64,000 nt of DNA from Puia dinghuensis (GTDB lineage Bacteria > Bacteroidota > Bacteroidia > Chitinophagales > Chitinophagaceae), in NCBI RefSeq assembly GCF_014642875.1, contig NZ_BMJC01000002.1:310001-374000 (forward strand). The letters run 5' to 3'. Positions 45,517 to 54,572 of this stretch are shown one piece after another. The first letter of the stretch is position 1; each line of letters opens with the position of its first letter. The position numbers and the translations under genes are program-made. The notes under the pieces were generated by a model that saw nothing but the letters and a program-made list of their open reading frames with translations, was not told the DNA's origin and did not search any database.

Positions 45517-47785
45517 CTGCCTTCCGTCTTCGCAGTCTAACTCCCTACAGTCTTCGAGGCCTGGCGCCCTGCTTACGCTCTCTATATGCCTGGCAGTCCT
45601 CTTCCCCGCCTGCAACCATCGCAGCAGCGGCGGCAACCTTGACTGGCCCATATACAAAGCCGACGCACGCAGCACCAGCTACTCACCCCTGACCCAACTC
45701 AACAAAACAACCGTCACCGCCCTTCAGCTCGTCTGGACCTTCGACCCCGCCGACGCCCTTCCCGACTCCCGCTTTGGCAACAGCGAATGCAATCCCATCG
45801 AGATCGACGGCACCCTCTACGCCACCTCCGCACGCCACCGCGTATACGCCATCTCGGCAACCACGGGCAAGCAACGTTGGACCTTCGACCCCTTTGACGG
45901 CGGAGAAGGCGGCGGCGTAAGCCGCGGCGTCACATACTGGCAACACGACACCGATCGCCGCATCCTCTTCACCGGCGGCGACAACCTCTTTGCCCTCGAC
46001 GCCCGCACAGGAAAGCCCATCCCCACCTTCGGCGACCACGGACGCGTCAGCATGAACCCCGGCATGCGCGACGATCCCAACACCATTTCTATAAAGCCTA
46101 CCTCCCCCGGCATCGTCTATCACGATCTGCTCATCATCGGCAACGAAGTATCTGAACTCTATGGTGCGCAACCGGGCTATGTCCGGGCATACAATATCGA
46201 AACCGGAAAACTGGTCTGGACATTCCACACGATCCCCCTCCCCGGCGAACCCGGCTATGACACCTGGCCTCCCGGCGCATGGAAATATGCCGGTGGCGCC
46301 AACGACTGGGCAGGCATGAGCCTCGATGAAAAAAGAGGTCTCGTCTTTCTCGCACTTGGCTCCCCCTCTTATGATTTTTATGGCGCCGACCGCAAAGGCC
46401 AGAACCTCTATGGCAATTGCATTGTCGCACTCGATGCAGCGACAGGCAGACATGTCTGGCATTTCCAGACCATCCATCACGATCTTTGGGACTACGACCT
46501 TCCCGCTCCACCCAATCTCGTCACTATCAACAAAGATGGCAAACCCATCGACGCCGTGGCGCAGACCTCCAAAGTCGGTTTCCTCTACGTGCTTGACCGG
46601 GAGACGGGTCGCTCCCTGTTTCCCGTTGAAGAACGCCGGGTCCCCGCCTCCACCATCCCCGGCGAAGAAGCCTGGCCGACACAGCCCTTTCCATTGAAAC
46701 CCGCGCCCTACGCCCGGCAGTCGATGACCATAGACGACCTCACCGATTTCTCCCGCGGCGCACACGATTCGCTGGTAAGCCAGTTCCGGTCGCTGCGCTA
46801 TGAAGGACTGTTCACCCCGCCATCTACCCAAGGCGCCCTCAACCTCCCGGGCACCATCGGCGGATCGGAATGGGGCGGCGCCGCCTGTGATCCGGCCACC
46901 GGCATCCTCTACCTCAAATCGAACAACTCCCCGGAGATCGACCAGCTGCAAAAGATCACACCTGCAGCCAGCACATCACCCTTTCGCTCCGGCCGCACCG
47001 TCTATCTTACGTATTGCAGCGGCTGCCACAAGGAAGACAGAACCGGCGACGAACCCCTCTACCCTTCGCTCATCGGCCTGGAAAAAAGAAGGTCACGGCA
47101 ACAAGTGATCGAAAAGATCAGACAGGGCGGCGGAAAAATGCCCCCATTCGGCGGCATACTAAAAGGAAAAGAAACCCTCGTCGCCACCTTTCTTCTGTCC
47201 GCACAAAACAAAAAGCTGATCCGCCAGGAAGACGATCTTCAGGAGATCGTCCAAAACCGCTCGGCCATCGCCAAAACAACCCTGAACCAAACAACTCCAA
47301 GGCAATCAACTCCAACGCAATCAACCCCATCCCAACAGCCCGCCGGCACCGCCTCCACCTGGCTCAACATCTTAGCCTATGCCCCCTTCCGCGCCGGCAA
47401 TTATCCCGCCATCAAACCCCCATGGGGCGAACTCATCGCCCTCGATCTCAACACCGGTGACTATCGCTGGAAGATACCCGTAGGCAACGACAGCCTCCTG
47501 TCCCCCAAAAACGACCAAAAGAACGGCCAGCCCACAGGCCTCACCGGCTCGCCCGGCCCCATAGTCACCGCAGGCGGACTGGTATTCATCGCAGGCGGCA
47601 AAGACCGGAAGCTGCGCGCCTTCGATACAGATCACGGTAACCTGCTGTGGGAAACCACATTAGCCGGCATTGGCTCATCCACTCCCTGCACCTATATGCG
47701 GAACGGGAAACAATACCTCGTCCTCTCCGTCTCCGGCGACGCCCGGCATCCCTCCGGCACTATCATGGCCTTTGCCTTGCCTTGA
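45506..47785 (+). CDS. PQQ-dependent dehydrogenase-like lipoprotein with cytochrome c domain
   Basis: A 759-residue protein with a lipoprotein signal (lipobox LFPAC, Cys36). The PQQ propeller has the same blade segments as the 19-kb paralogue: TGKLVWTFHTIPLPGEPGY, YDFYGADRKGQNLYGNC and TGRHVWHFQTIHHDLWD. A cytochrome c domain has haem motif C504-S-G-C-H508. A short Thr/Gln/Ser/Pro linker (NQTTPRQSTPTQSTPSQ) joins this to the last blades. Its ATG overlaps the SelA-like gene, so they form an operon. The substrate is unknown. Confidence 0.92.
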   Translation: MRSSCLPSSQSNSLQSSRPGALLTLSICLAVLFPACNHRSSGGNLDWPIYKADARSTSYSPLTQLNKTTVTALQLVWTFDPADALPDSRFGNSECNPIEIDGTLYATSARHRVYAISATTGKQRWTFDPFDGGEGGGVSRGVTYWQHDTDRRILFTGGDNLFALDARTGKPIPTFGDHGRVSMNPGMRDDPNTISIKPTSPGIVYHDLLIIGNEVSELYGAQPGYVRAYNIETGKLVWTFHTIPLPGEPGYDTWPPGAWKYAGGANDWAGMSLDEKRGLVFLALGSPSYDFYGADRKGQNLYGNCIVALDAATGRHVWHFQTIHHDLWDYDLPAPPNLVTINKDGKPIDAVAQTSKVGFLYVLDRETGRSLFPVEERRVPASTIPGEEAWPTQPFPLKPAPYARQSMTIDDLTDFSRGAHDSLVSQFRSLRYEGLFTPPSTQGALNLPGTIGGSEWGGAACDPATGILYLKSNNSPEIDQLQKITPAASTSPFRSGRTVYLTYCSGCHKEDRTGDEPLYPSLIGLEKRRSRQQVIEKIRQGGGKMPPFGGILKGKETLVATFLLSAQNKKLIRQEDDLQEIVQNRSAIAKTTLNQTTPRQSTPTQSTPSQQPAGTASTWLNILAYAPFRAGNYPAIKPPWGELIALDLNTGDYRWKIPVGNDSLLSPKNDQKNGQPTGLTGSPGPIVTAGGLVFIAGGKDRKLRAFDTDHGNLLWETTLAGIGSSTPCTYMRNGKQYLVLSVSGDARHPSGTIMAFALP

Positions 47786-47818
47786 TGCGCCCATACAGAA
47801 AATTCAGTAAATTACAGA

Positions 47819-47850
47819 GGGATCCCGCTTCCCATCGGATCCCAGGAGGT
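47819..47850 (+). promoter_or_regulatory. Hairpin and strong Shine-Dalgarno before nfeD
   Basis: GGGATCC (47819-47825) pairs with GGATCCC (47837-47843) and is directly followed by AGGAGGT (47844-47850), six bases before the ATG. A perfect Shine-Dalgarno is unusual in this phylum and may allow control of translation by the hairpin. Confidence 0.5.
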
Positions 47851-47855
47851 ATTAT

Positions 47856-49142
47856 ATGAACCGCAGCATCGTCTTCTCCTCCCTATGCTTTCTCCTGCCA
47901 CTGCTGTCGCAAGCACAGTCCGTGGTTTCCTTGAAGATCGATGGCACCATCAATCCCGTTACATCCGACTTCATCCACCGGGGCATCGAAAAAGCCAATA
48001 ACGAACACGCCGAATGCCTGCTCATCGAACTCAATACCCCGGGAGGACTGCTGAAATCCGCCCGTGTCATGGTGGGCGATATGCTGACAAGCCCCGTGCC
48101 GGTCGTCGTCTATGTATACCCCTCAGGGGCACAAGCCGGGTCCGCAGGCGTTTTCATCACCCTTTCCGCACACATCGCCGCCATGGCCCCCGGCACCAAC
48201 CTCGGAGCCGCCCATCCCGTCAGTGGCGGGCAGCAGGAGCCCGACCCCGTCATGAACGAGAAAGTAACAAACGACGCCGCAGCCTTCATCCGCAGCATCG
48301 CCGAAAAACGGCAGCGCAATATCCAATGGGCCGAAAATGCCGTACGCAACAGCGTCTCCATCTCCGAGACCGAAGCGATGACGGCCAAGGTCATCGATCT
48401 CATCGCCAAAAACCCGGACGATCTCCTGGACAAGATCGACGGTGAGAAGATCGATCTCGCCAACGGCAGCTCCAGAATATTACACACAAAGGGCGCACAC
48501 ATCGAAGTCATGGAAATGGGTTTCTTTGAAAAGATGCTCAACATCATCAGCGATCCCACCATTGCCTATCTCCTGATGATGCTTGGCATGTATGGCCTGC
48601 TCTTCGAACTATATAGCCCGGGAGCCATCTTCCCCGGCATAGTTGGGGTCATCGCCATCGTACTCGCCTTTTACTCCCTGCATATGCTGCCGGTGAACTA
48701 TGCCGGTCTTTCACTCATCATTTTCGGCGTCATCCTCTTCCTGCTGGAAATAAAAATAGCAAGCCATGGGCTGCTGGCCATCGGAGGGGCCGTTTCGCTC
48801 CTGCTGGGCTCGCTGATGCTCATCCGAACGACTTCGACACTGGAAGTCGCACGGATATCCCGCGCCGCGATATTCACCACCGTCGCCGTGTCGGTATTTT
48901 TCTTCCTTGGCATCCTCGGATTGGGATTGAAAGCCCAGCAACGCAAACCCGTCACGGGAATCGAAGGCATGATCGGCGAAACAGGTGTCTCTATCGAGCC
49001 CCTCGCCCCTACAGGCACCGTGCAGATTCATGGCGAGAGATGGCGGGCCGTTGCGGTAGGTGGTGACATCACCCAGGGTGAAAAGGTGCAGGTGGTCGGC
49101 CTGGAAAATCTGACCTTACATGTAAAATCAATCGCGGGTTAA
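47856..49142 (+). CDS. nfeD: Long-form NfeD family membrane serine protease
   Basis: A 428-residue long-form NfeD. After a signal peptide (about 1-21) comes a ClpP-like serine protease domain with ELNTPGGLLKSARVMV and catalytic S96 in PSGAQAGSAGVF. Four membrane helices (about 228-355) follow, and a C-terminal NfeD OB-fold domain (about 375-428). Such proteins work with SPFH/slipin proteins in the membrane; a slipin gene starts seven bases downstream, which matches this. Confidence 0.94.
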   Translation: MNRSIVFSSLCFLLPLLSQAQSVVSLKIDGTINPVTSDFIHRGIEKANNEHAECLLIELNTPGGLLKSARVMVGDMLTSPVPVVVYVYPSGAQAGSAGVFITLSAHIAAMAPGTNLGAAHPVSGGQQEPDPVMNEKVTNDAAAFIRSIAEKRQRNIQWAENAVRNSVSISETEAMTAKVIDLIAKNPDDLLDKIDGEKIDLANGSSRILHTKGAHIEVMEMGFFEKMLNIISDPTIAYLLMMLGMYGLLFELYSPGAIFPGIVGVIAIVLAFYSLHMLPVNYAGLSLIIFGVILFLLEIKIASHGLLAIGGAVSLLLGSLMLIRTTSTLEVARISRAAIFTTVAVSVFFFLGILGLGLKAQQRKPVTGIEGMIGETGVSIEPLAPTGTVQIHGERWRAVAVGGDITQGEKVQVVGLENLTLHVKSIAG

Positions 49143-49148
49143 CCGCCA

Positions 49149-49910
49149 ATGTATATGGAAAAAGTTCCTGTGATAAGCGTCGTCATTATTTTCTTCGTGC
49201 TGGTGCTGCTCGCAAACGCCATCCGCATCCTGCGCGAATACGAACGAGGCGTAGTCTTCCGGCTGGGCCGCCTCACGGGCATCAGAGGTCCTGGTCTCAT
49301 CCTGCTCATCCCCATCATCGATAAGATGGTCAAAGTCAGCTTACGCACACTCGTATTGGATGTGCCGCCCCAGGATGTCATCACCCAGGATAATGTCTCT
49401 ATAAAGGTGAATGCAGTGGTTTACTTTCGCGTCATCCAGCCGCAAAAGTCAATTGTAGAAGTAGAGAACTACCTCACGGCCACCTCCCAGCTATCCCAAA
49501 CCACGCTGCGCAGCGTATTGGGCCAGTCCGATCTCGACGACCTGCTCTCCCAGCGCGAGAAGATCAACCAGAAACTACAACAGATCATCGACGCCCACAC
49601 CGAGCCATGGGGTATCAAAGTGTCCAACGTCGAAGTAAAACAGATCGACCTGCCGCAGGAAATGCAACGCGCCATGGCCAAACAGGCCGAGGCCGAACGC
49701 GAACGCCGTTCAAAGGTCATCGCCGCCGAAGGCGAGTACCAGGCATCGCAGCGGCTCGCCGACGCCGCCAGGATCCTCAACGAGCAACCCAGCGCCATCA
49801 CGCTTCGCTACCTGCAAACCCTGCGCGAGATCGCAACGGAAAAAAACTCTACAACTATTTTCCCCATTCCTATCGATCTGCTAAAACCATTCCTCAAGGA
49901 CCACTCCTGA
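49149..49910 (+). CDS. Slipin (SPFH/stomatin-family) protein
   Basis: A 253-residue SPFH protein with one N-terminal membrane helix (about 6-26), [20 protein letters not shown], the SPFH strand [20 protein letters not shown]-type segment, and a coiled coil [20 protein letters not shown]. It forms large membrane cages with long-form NfeD, whose gene is directly upstream. The pair is typical. Confidence 0.94.
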   Translation: MYMEKVPVISVVIIFFVLVLLANAIRILREYERGVVFRLGRLTGIRGPGLILLIPIIDKMVKVSLRTLVLDVPPQDVITQDNVSIKVNAVVYFRVIQPQKSIVEVENYLTATSQLSQTTLRSVLGQSDLDDLLSQREKINQKLQQIIDAHTEPWGIKVSNVEVKQIDLPQEMQRAMAKQAEAERERRSKVIAAEGEYQASQRLADAARILNEQPSAITLRYLQTLREIATEKNSTTIFPIPIDLLKPFLKDHS

Positions 49911-49934
49911 TTTTTTCATTTCGATCCGCCATCC

Positions 49935-49942
49935 TATATTTG
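49935..49942 (+). promoter_or_regulatory. -7 element of the TPR/OmpA genes
   Basis: TATATTTG is a perfect TAnnTTTG match and lies 19 bases before the ATG at 49962. Confidence 0.6.
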
Positions 49943-49961
49943 CATCGCTAATCGAATAATC

Positions 49962-50786
49962 ATGAAAAATCACTTGCCTCTCTGTGGTCTGGCCCTGTCT
50001 GTTCTTCTCTTCTCTCAATGCAAAAGCGGCCTTGTCACCATGTCCAATGGCTGCTACGACCTCATAAGCCAGGGTCAGGCAGCGAACAAAGCCGGCAACT
50101 ACTCCAACGGCCTCGACGACTTCAACAAAGTTTTGCAAAAATGTGATGCTTACGATGCCAAAGAAAAAGGCTATGCCGGAAAGGCGGCATCGCTCAATGG
50201 CTTACAGCAATATTCCGACGCTCTCGACGCGGCAACAAAAGGCCTGGCCATCAATAAGAACAGTCTCGACAATCTTTTTGAAAAGGCCAGCGCCGAAATA
50301 GGCCTGGGCAACTACTCTGGCGCAAAAGCCGATCTGAATACCATCAATCTTCTCACCGGCAAGAACCGGAACACCGCACAACGCGCCACTCTCTATTCGA
50401 AGATGGCGGAGGTCGATATGTATCAACAACAATACGACCAGGCCCTGCAGGACGTGCAGCAGGCCATTGCCATGGATAACAGCAACCTTCGCTTCTATAT
50501 GCAGATGGGCGACATCAACGTCGCGTCGGGCAACTACACCGCAGCCATCGCCAATTACGAAGACGCCATCACAAGAGGCAAAAATGACGCCGAAGCCTGG
50601 AAGGCCAAAACAACAACCATCATCAAGCTCTACCAGTCGAAGTACAAGACCGACGACGCCGGTGTCCTCTCCAGGAAGATCAGCAGCGCCGATCGCCAAA
50701 GACTCTGTAGCAGCATCGCTGCCTCCAAACAGGCCGGTGTCCAGGACATGGGCATCGATCTGGTGCAGACCTCCATTTGTAAATAA
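49962..50786 (+). CDS. TPR-containing envelope protein
   Basis: A 274-residue protein with an N-terminal hydrophobic signal (MKNHLPLCGLALSVLLFSQC) that looks like a lipoprotein signal, although Gln before the Cys is atypical. The rest is TPR repeats (AGNYSNGLDDFNKVLQKC, YDQALQDVQQAIAMDNSNLR, GNYTAAIANYEDAITRGKND). A 26-base gap precedes the OmpA-like gene, so the two are likely co-transcribed. Confidence 0.85.
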   Translation: MKNHLPLCGLALSVLLFSQCKSGLVTMSNGCYDLISQGQAANKAGNYSNGLDDFNKVLQKCDAYDAKEKGYAGKAASLNGLQQYSDALDAATKGLAINKNSLDNLFEKASAEIGLGNYSGAKADLNTINLLTGKNRNTAQRATLYSKMAEVDMYQQQYDQALQDVQQAIAMDNSNLRFYMQMGDINVASGNYTAAIANYEDAITRGKNDAEAWKAKTTTIIKLYQSKYKTDDAGVLSRKISSADRQRLCSSIAASKQAGVQDMGIDLVQTSICK

Positions 50787-50812
50787 TTGTGAATCGCTAA
50801 AACGGACAAAAA

Positions 50813-51475
50813 ATGAAAAACACACTCGTATTTGTACCTGCTTTGCTCGCAGTGCTCCTCACCGATTGTAAAAGCGCTAACAACACCCAAAAGGGTACAG
50901 CCATCGGCGCTGCAGCAGGCGCCACCGCCGGTGCCCTCATCGGCCATGGTAAGCATTCCGTCCTCGACGCTCTCATAGGCGCAGCCGTCGGCGGCGGTGC
51001 AGGATACCTCATCGGACATCATATGGATAAGCAGGCGGAAGAGATAAAACAGGCCGTTCCTGACGCCCAGGTCACAAGGGTTGGTGAAGGCATCAATATG
51101 ACCTTCAATTCGGGTTTGCTCTTCAAGATCAACTCCAGCGAATTGAGCGAAGCAGCCCGTGCCAATCTGGAAAAATGCGCCGGCGTATTCAACAAATACC
51201 CCAATACCAACATCCTCATCGAAGGACATACGGACAACACCGGTACACCCGAATATAATATGGAACTGTCCAAGAAACGCGCTTATGCCGTAAGCGAATA
51301 CCTCGTCACCAAAGGTGTTGCCTCAAGCCGCATGGACATCAAATGGTATGGCGAGACCCAACCCAAGGTTCCAAACGACAATGATGCCAACCGCGCTCAA
51401 AACCGCCGCGTCGAATTAGGCATCATGGCCAACGACCAAATGAAACAGCAAGCCCAGCAAGGCTCCCTCAACTGA
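50813..51475 (+). CDS. OmpA family protein with glycine zipper
   Basis: A 220-residue protein. The N-terminus is a signal with LLTDC, an atypical lipobox because Asp precedes the Cys. A glycine-zipper region (about 28-70, AIGAAAGATAGALIGHG) is followed by an OmpA-type peptidoglycan-binding domain (about 105-210) with LIEGHTDNTGTPEYNMELS and NRAQNRRVEL. OmpA domains bind diaminopimelate in peptidoglycan. It is downstream of the TPR gene and followed by a strong terminator. Confidence 0.92.
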   Translation: MKNTLVFVPALLAVLLTDCKSANNTQKGTAIGAAAGATAGALIGHGKHSVLDALIGAAVGGGAGYLIGHHMDKQAEEIKQAVPDAQVTRVGEGINMTFNSGLLFKINSSELSEAARANLEKCAGVFNKYPNTNILIEGHTDNTGTPEYNMELSKKRAYAVSEYLVTKGVASSRMDIKWYGETQPKVPNDNDANRAQNRRVELGIMANDQMKQQAQQGSLN

Positions 51476-51507
51476 TCAGCCCGCGCCTGACCACGGCGCG
51501 CTCACCC

Positions 51508-51535
51508 GCGGCCCCCGGCTAACGCCGGGGGCCGC
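51508..51535 (+). terminator. GC-rich terminator-like hairpin after OmpA gene
   Basis: GCGGCCCCCGGC-TAAC-GCCGGGGGCCGC, a perfect 12-base stem 32 bases after the stop, followed by CCCATTTAAA. Very stable, with a weak T-tail. Confidence 0.75.
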
Positions 51536-51559
51536 CCCATTTAAAATCCCGGATTCTCT

Positions 51560-51567
51560 TACCTTTG
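51560..51567 (+). promoter_or_regulatory. -7 element of the porin gene
   Basis: TACCTTTG is a perfect TAnnTTTG match, 36 bases before the ATG at 51604 and 24 bases after the hairpin. Confidence 0.6.
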
Positions 51568-51603
51568 CTCCACCTGCCGCCTCCCTCTTCACTGTCTTAA
51601 AAA

Positions 51604-52974
51604 ATGACGCTTATGAAAAAAGTATTGCTTGCGGTATGCCTCTTCATAACCTATATCCCTGCGCTATACGCCCAGGATTCGGCAAAAGCCCCAAAGATTC
51701 CGTGGGATAACATCGAAACCAATTGGCAGAATGGCAGCGACCGCAGGGATTCCTCCATCGTCCACAACAAGTATGTAAATCCCATGGTCATGATCGATCT
51801 CAACTACACCCACTCGTTCAACCATCCCAATGACAACACCGTCGTCGGATCTACAGCACTCGCAAGGGATAATGAAATGCAACTGTCGCAGCTTAGTCTT
51901 GGCGGTGAAATGTTCTATGAGAATGCCCGGGCCAAGGTCCTGCTGCAATTAGGAACACGCTCCGAAGTAGTGCCGAGAAACGATCTGAGCCCGTACAGGG
52001 GACAGTACAAATTAGCAGATGTATACCGGTATCTCAGCGAAACCTACGTCGGATACCATTTCAATAAATGGTATGGTATCAATGTCGATGCGGGACTGTT
52101 CATGTCCTACATCGGGCTCAACTCCTACTACCAGGTGGAGAACTGGGAATACCAGGCTTCCTATACCTCGGACAATACCCCATGGTTCTTCAATGGTATT
52201 CGGATACAGATATTCCCCACCAAATACCTGAAGATAGAACCCTGGATCATCAATGGGTGGCAGAGTTATGCCATGTTCAACAAGCGGCCGGGAGTGGGAG
52301 CCAACATCACCTGGAACCCAACCAGCAGTTTCAAACTGCTGACCAACGACTACTACGGCACCGATGCCGGCGGCCTTCCACATCGGCAACGGTTCCACTC
52401 CGATAATAGCCTGCTGGTGCGGTATTACAATATGCCCAATGAGACCGGCATCTCCAGGATGGCTTTCTCGCTCACCGGCGACCTGGGATTCGAGACTGGT
52501 GATGGGGTCAATGGCTTTTCCAACAGCGCAACCAAAGGACCAGCCCAATATTTCCTAAGCTCGATGATCTACAACCGAACCTGGTTCGCAAAAAATAAAT
52601 TCGCCTGGACCATCGGCGGCGGTGTCATGACCAACCCGGGTCGCTATCTCGTCCTGCTGCCGACGGGTGAGGCCAGCCCCCTGCCCGATCCCAACAATCC
52701 CACCCAAACGGAAGGAAAGTATCCCTTCGACACCAGCCCCGGCACCACCTTCAAGGCCTGGGACTGTTCCACCAATTTCGATTGGATGCCCAATCAAAGC
52801 GTGCTCTTTCGCATAGAATATGTTCACCGGCACGCCAACGTCCCCTATTTCGCCGGCCCCGGCGGCGTCACTTCCCCCGACGGCTACACGACCACGCCCC
52901 TGCCCCCCGACTGGCGTCCCGACCTTGTCAAATCCGAAGACCGCATCATCGTCGCCTTTCTGTTCCGGCTCTAG
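51604..52974 (+). CDS. Outer-membrane porin-like beta-barrel protein
   Basis: A 456-residue outer-membrane protein with a signal peptide ending near YAQ24. The mature part is a beta-barrel with repeated aromatic strands (MFYENARAKVLLQLGTRSEV, KIEPWIINGWQSYAMF) and a C-terminal FLFRL strand, resembling the putative beta-barrel porin-2 (BBP2/OmpL-like) family. It may let small solutes pass. An ATG at 51613 is an alternative start. The stop overlaps the convergent cyclase gene by four bases. Confidence 0.87.
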   Translation: MTLMKKVLLAVCLFITYIPALYAQDSAKAPKIPWDNIETNWQNGSDRRDSSIVHNKYVNPMVMIDLNYTHSFNHPNDNTVVGSTALARDNEMQLSQLSLGGEMFYENARAKVLLQLGTRSEVVPRNDLSPYRGQYKLADVYRYLSETYVGYHFNKWYGINVDAGLFMSYIGLNSYYQVENWEYQASYTSDNTPWFFNGIRIQIFPTKYLKIEPWIINGWQSYAMFNKRPGVGANITWNPTSSFKLLTNDYYGTDAGGLPHRQRFHSDNSLLVRYYNMPNETGISRMAFSLTGDLGFETGDGVNGFSNSATKGPAQYFLSSMIYNRTWFAKNKFAWTIGGGVMTNPGRYLVLLPTGEASPLPDPNNPTQTEGKYPFDTSPGTTFKAWDCSTNFDWMPNQSVLFRIEYVHRHANVPYFAGPGGVTSPDGYTTTPLPPDWRPDLVKSEDRIIVAFLFRL

Positions 52975-53393
52975 CGAGGGTCACTTAACTCCCTCATCAC
53001 CTCCGGGATATTACTGATCCCCCAATACTCCACGTACCTTCCCTCGTGAAGCCGGATAATATCGATTACCTTGATAGCCACATTCTTGTTCGAAGGTGGG
53101 ATACCCATGAACGTACCCGTATGGGTGCCATGAAGCATTTTTCTTGTTGTCACCCTGTCTCCCTCGGCTATCTGGTCGAGTATCTCCGCCTTTATATCAG
53201 TAAAGCCTACCCGCAACACGTGAAAGAGAAAATGCTGCATGCTTTCCGGGCCGTTTGACATCCCTTCCGGTGCCGCATGATTGATAGCATCCGGCGACAC
53301 CAATTCATGAAAAGATTCGAGATTACCCTCTTCGATCACTTCTTTGTTGAATCTGCAAACGATTGCCTTGTTTTTTTCAGTAGTAAATAGCAT
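52971..53393 (-). CDS. SnoaL-like ester cyclase family protein
   Basis: A 140-residue NTF2-fold protein. Typical segments are FNKEVIEEGNLESFHELVSP, VLRVGFTDIKAEILDQIAEG and HTGTFMGIPPSNKNVAIKVI. SnoaL-like proteins include polyketide cyclases and many of unknown reaction. It lies after a divergent AraC-type regulator gene on the same strand and may share its control. Confidence 0.9.
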   Translation of the reverse strand: MLFTTEKNKAIVCRFNKEVIEEGNLESFHELVSPDAINHAAPEGMSNGPESMQHFLFHVLRVGFTDIKAEILDQIAEGDRVTTRKMLHGTHTGTFMGIPPSNKNVAIKVIDIIRLHEGRYVEYWGISNIPEVMRELSDPR

Positions 53394-53461
53394 GGCGGTA
53401 ATAATTTATACCGGCAAAACTACGCTTGACCCCGGGCAGCAGCCTGTCGCCGATCGGTCAA

Positions 53462-54373
53462 TTACTGTGGCCCATCGTTCAAATATTCCGATTGAAATTC
53501 GCTGGGTGTTTTCCCGAACGTCTTCCGGAAAGCCTGGCTAAAGCTGGAATGGCTTTCATATCCTACCCGATCAAACACCTCGCTGGGCATGGCGCGGTGA
53601 TGCAGCAGCAGTTCTTTTGCCAGCTTCATTCTCTCCTGCAGAAACCATTCATTGGGCGATTTACCATACAGCCGGACAAATCGTCTTTTGAAGGTCGACA
53701 TGCTCATATGGCATAGAAAGGCCATATCCGCGATACTGATGTTACTGATCACATTCGTTTCCACTATTTTCCGGATGTTCAGGTCATCCCCATATTGTGG
53801 CGCATCCGGTTGGAAGGACAATAGCCGCGTTGGATATTTTTCCAGCAGATAGAGCCACAGTTCTTCCAATTTCAGTTGGCGCATTTCCACCGGAAACTGC
53901 CCTTTTGCGGGAAGAAGCAGCCGCACCGAATCAATATAATTCCGGATAAAGGGGTCCTTGGGAAAGGAAAGATAAGCTGCCCGAGCCTCCCGAGCCTCCC
54001 GATCTGCCCGAGCCTCCCGAGCCTCTCGAGCCCCCGGCAAAGCAGGCACCCGGCCGGCATACTTAATAAAAAAGTCGGTCCATACACTGGTGTCGAAGAA
54101 TACCAGAACACTGCGGAATGCCGTCTTTGCCGCCAGGTTCATCGTCACCACGCAATTCCCCGCCGACAGAAAATGAAATTCCGTATCCCTGGCATGGACA
54201 GTCGTCTCAGCAAAACGCATCGTCTTTTCCCCACTGATAACCAGGCTGATAGCGTTCTTCTGCAAAATGCCTTTCCCCTTAAACGCCCCCGGCGATGCAG
54301 CATACTCATGGAAGACAATCCTGTCCTCCCCCGGAAAAACATCCTGCGGCAAGTGTATGATATTCATATACAA
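53462..54373 (-). CDS. AraC family transcriptional regulator with repeat insert
   Basis: A 303-residue regulator. The N-terminal part is a cupin-like sensor. Between about residues 114-131 a charged Ala/Arg/Glu insert (AREAREARADREAREARA) is encoded by a 9-bp tandem repeat. The C-terminal AraC HTH domain has ISIADMAFLCHMSMSTFKRR and VFDRVGYESHSSFSQAFRKT. The AT-rich 199-base region on its upstream side also holds the GSII promoter. Confidence 0.92.
   Translation of the reverse strand: MYMNIIHLPQDVFPGEDRIVFHEYAASPGAFKGKGILQKNAISLVISGEKTMRFAETTVHARDTEFHFLSAGNCVVTMNLAAKTAFRSVLVFFDTSVWTDFFIKYAGRVPALPGAREAREARADREAREARAAYLSFPKDPFIRNYIDSVRLLLPAKGQFPVEMRQLKLEELWLYLLEKYPTRLLSFQPDAPQYGDDLNIRKIVETNVISNISIADMAFLCHMSMSTFKRRFVRLYGKSPNEWFLQERMKLAKELLLHHRAMPSEVFDRVGYESHSSFSQAFRKTFGKTPSEFQSEYLNDGPQ
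53982..54035. repeat. 9-bp tandem repeat inside the AraC gene
   Basis: Six 9-base units: CGAGCCTCC twice, CGATCTGCC, CGAGCCTCC, CGAGCCTCT and CGAGCCCCC. The unit length is a multiple of three, so gain or loss keeps the reading frame and only alters the charged insert. Confidence 0.85.
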
Positions 54374-54533
54374 AATATTTATATGTAATTTTTAGGTATT
54401 AAATCATTAAATATTCGACCAAAAAAAGGCACACTATTTTTAATTTCTACAAATTCACAATTAATTAAATCAACATTTTCAAAATTGGCAAATATTGCAT
54501 TTTATCGCTATACAATCCACCCTCAATTCTTCG

Positions 54534-54541
54534 TATCTTTA
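54534..54541 (+). promoter_or_regulatory. Candidate -7 element of the glutamine synthetase gene
   Basis: TATCTTTA matches TAnnTTTG at seven positions. It lies 31 bases before the ATG, in an AT-rich 199-base gap that holds no gene. Confidence 0.45.
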
Positions 54542-54572
54542 TCAACACATTCTCTCACTTTAAAAAATATAG

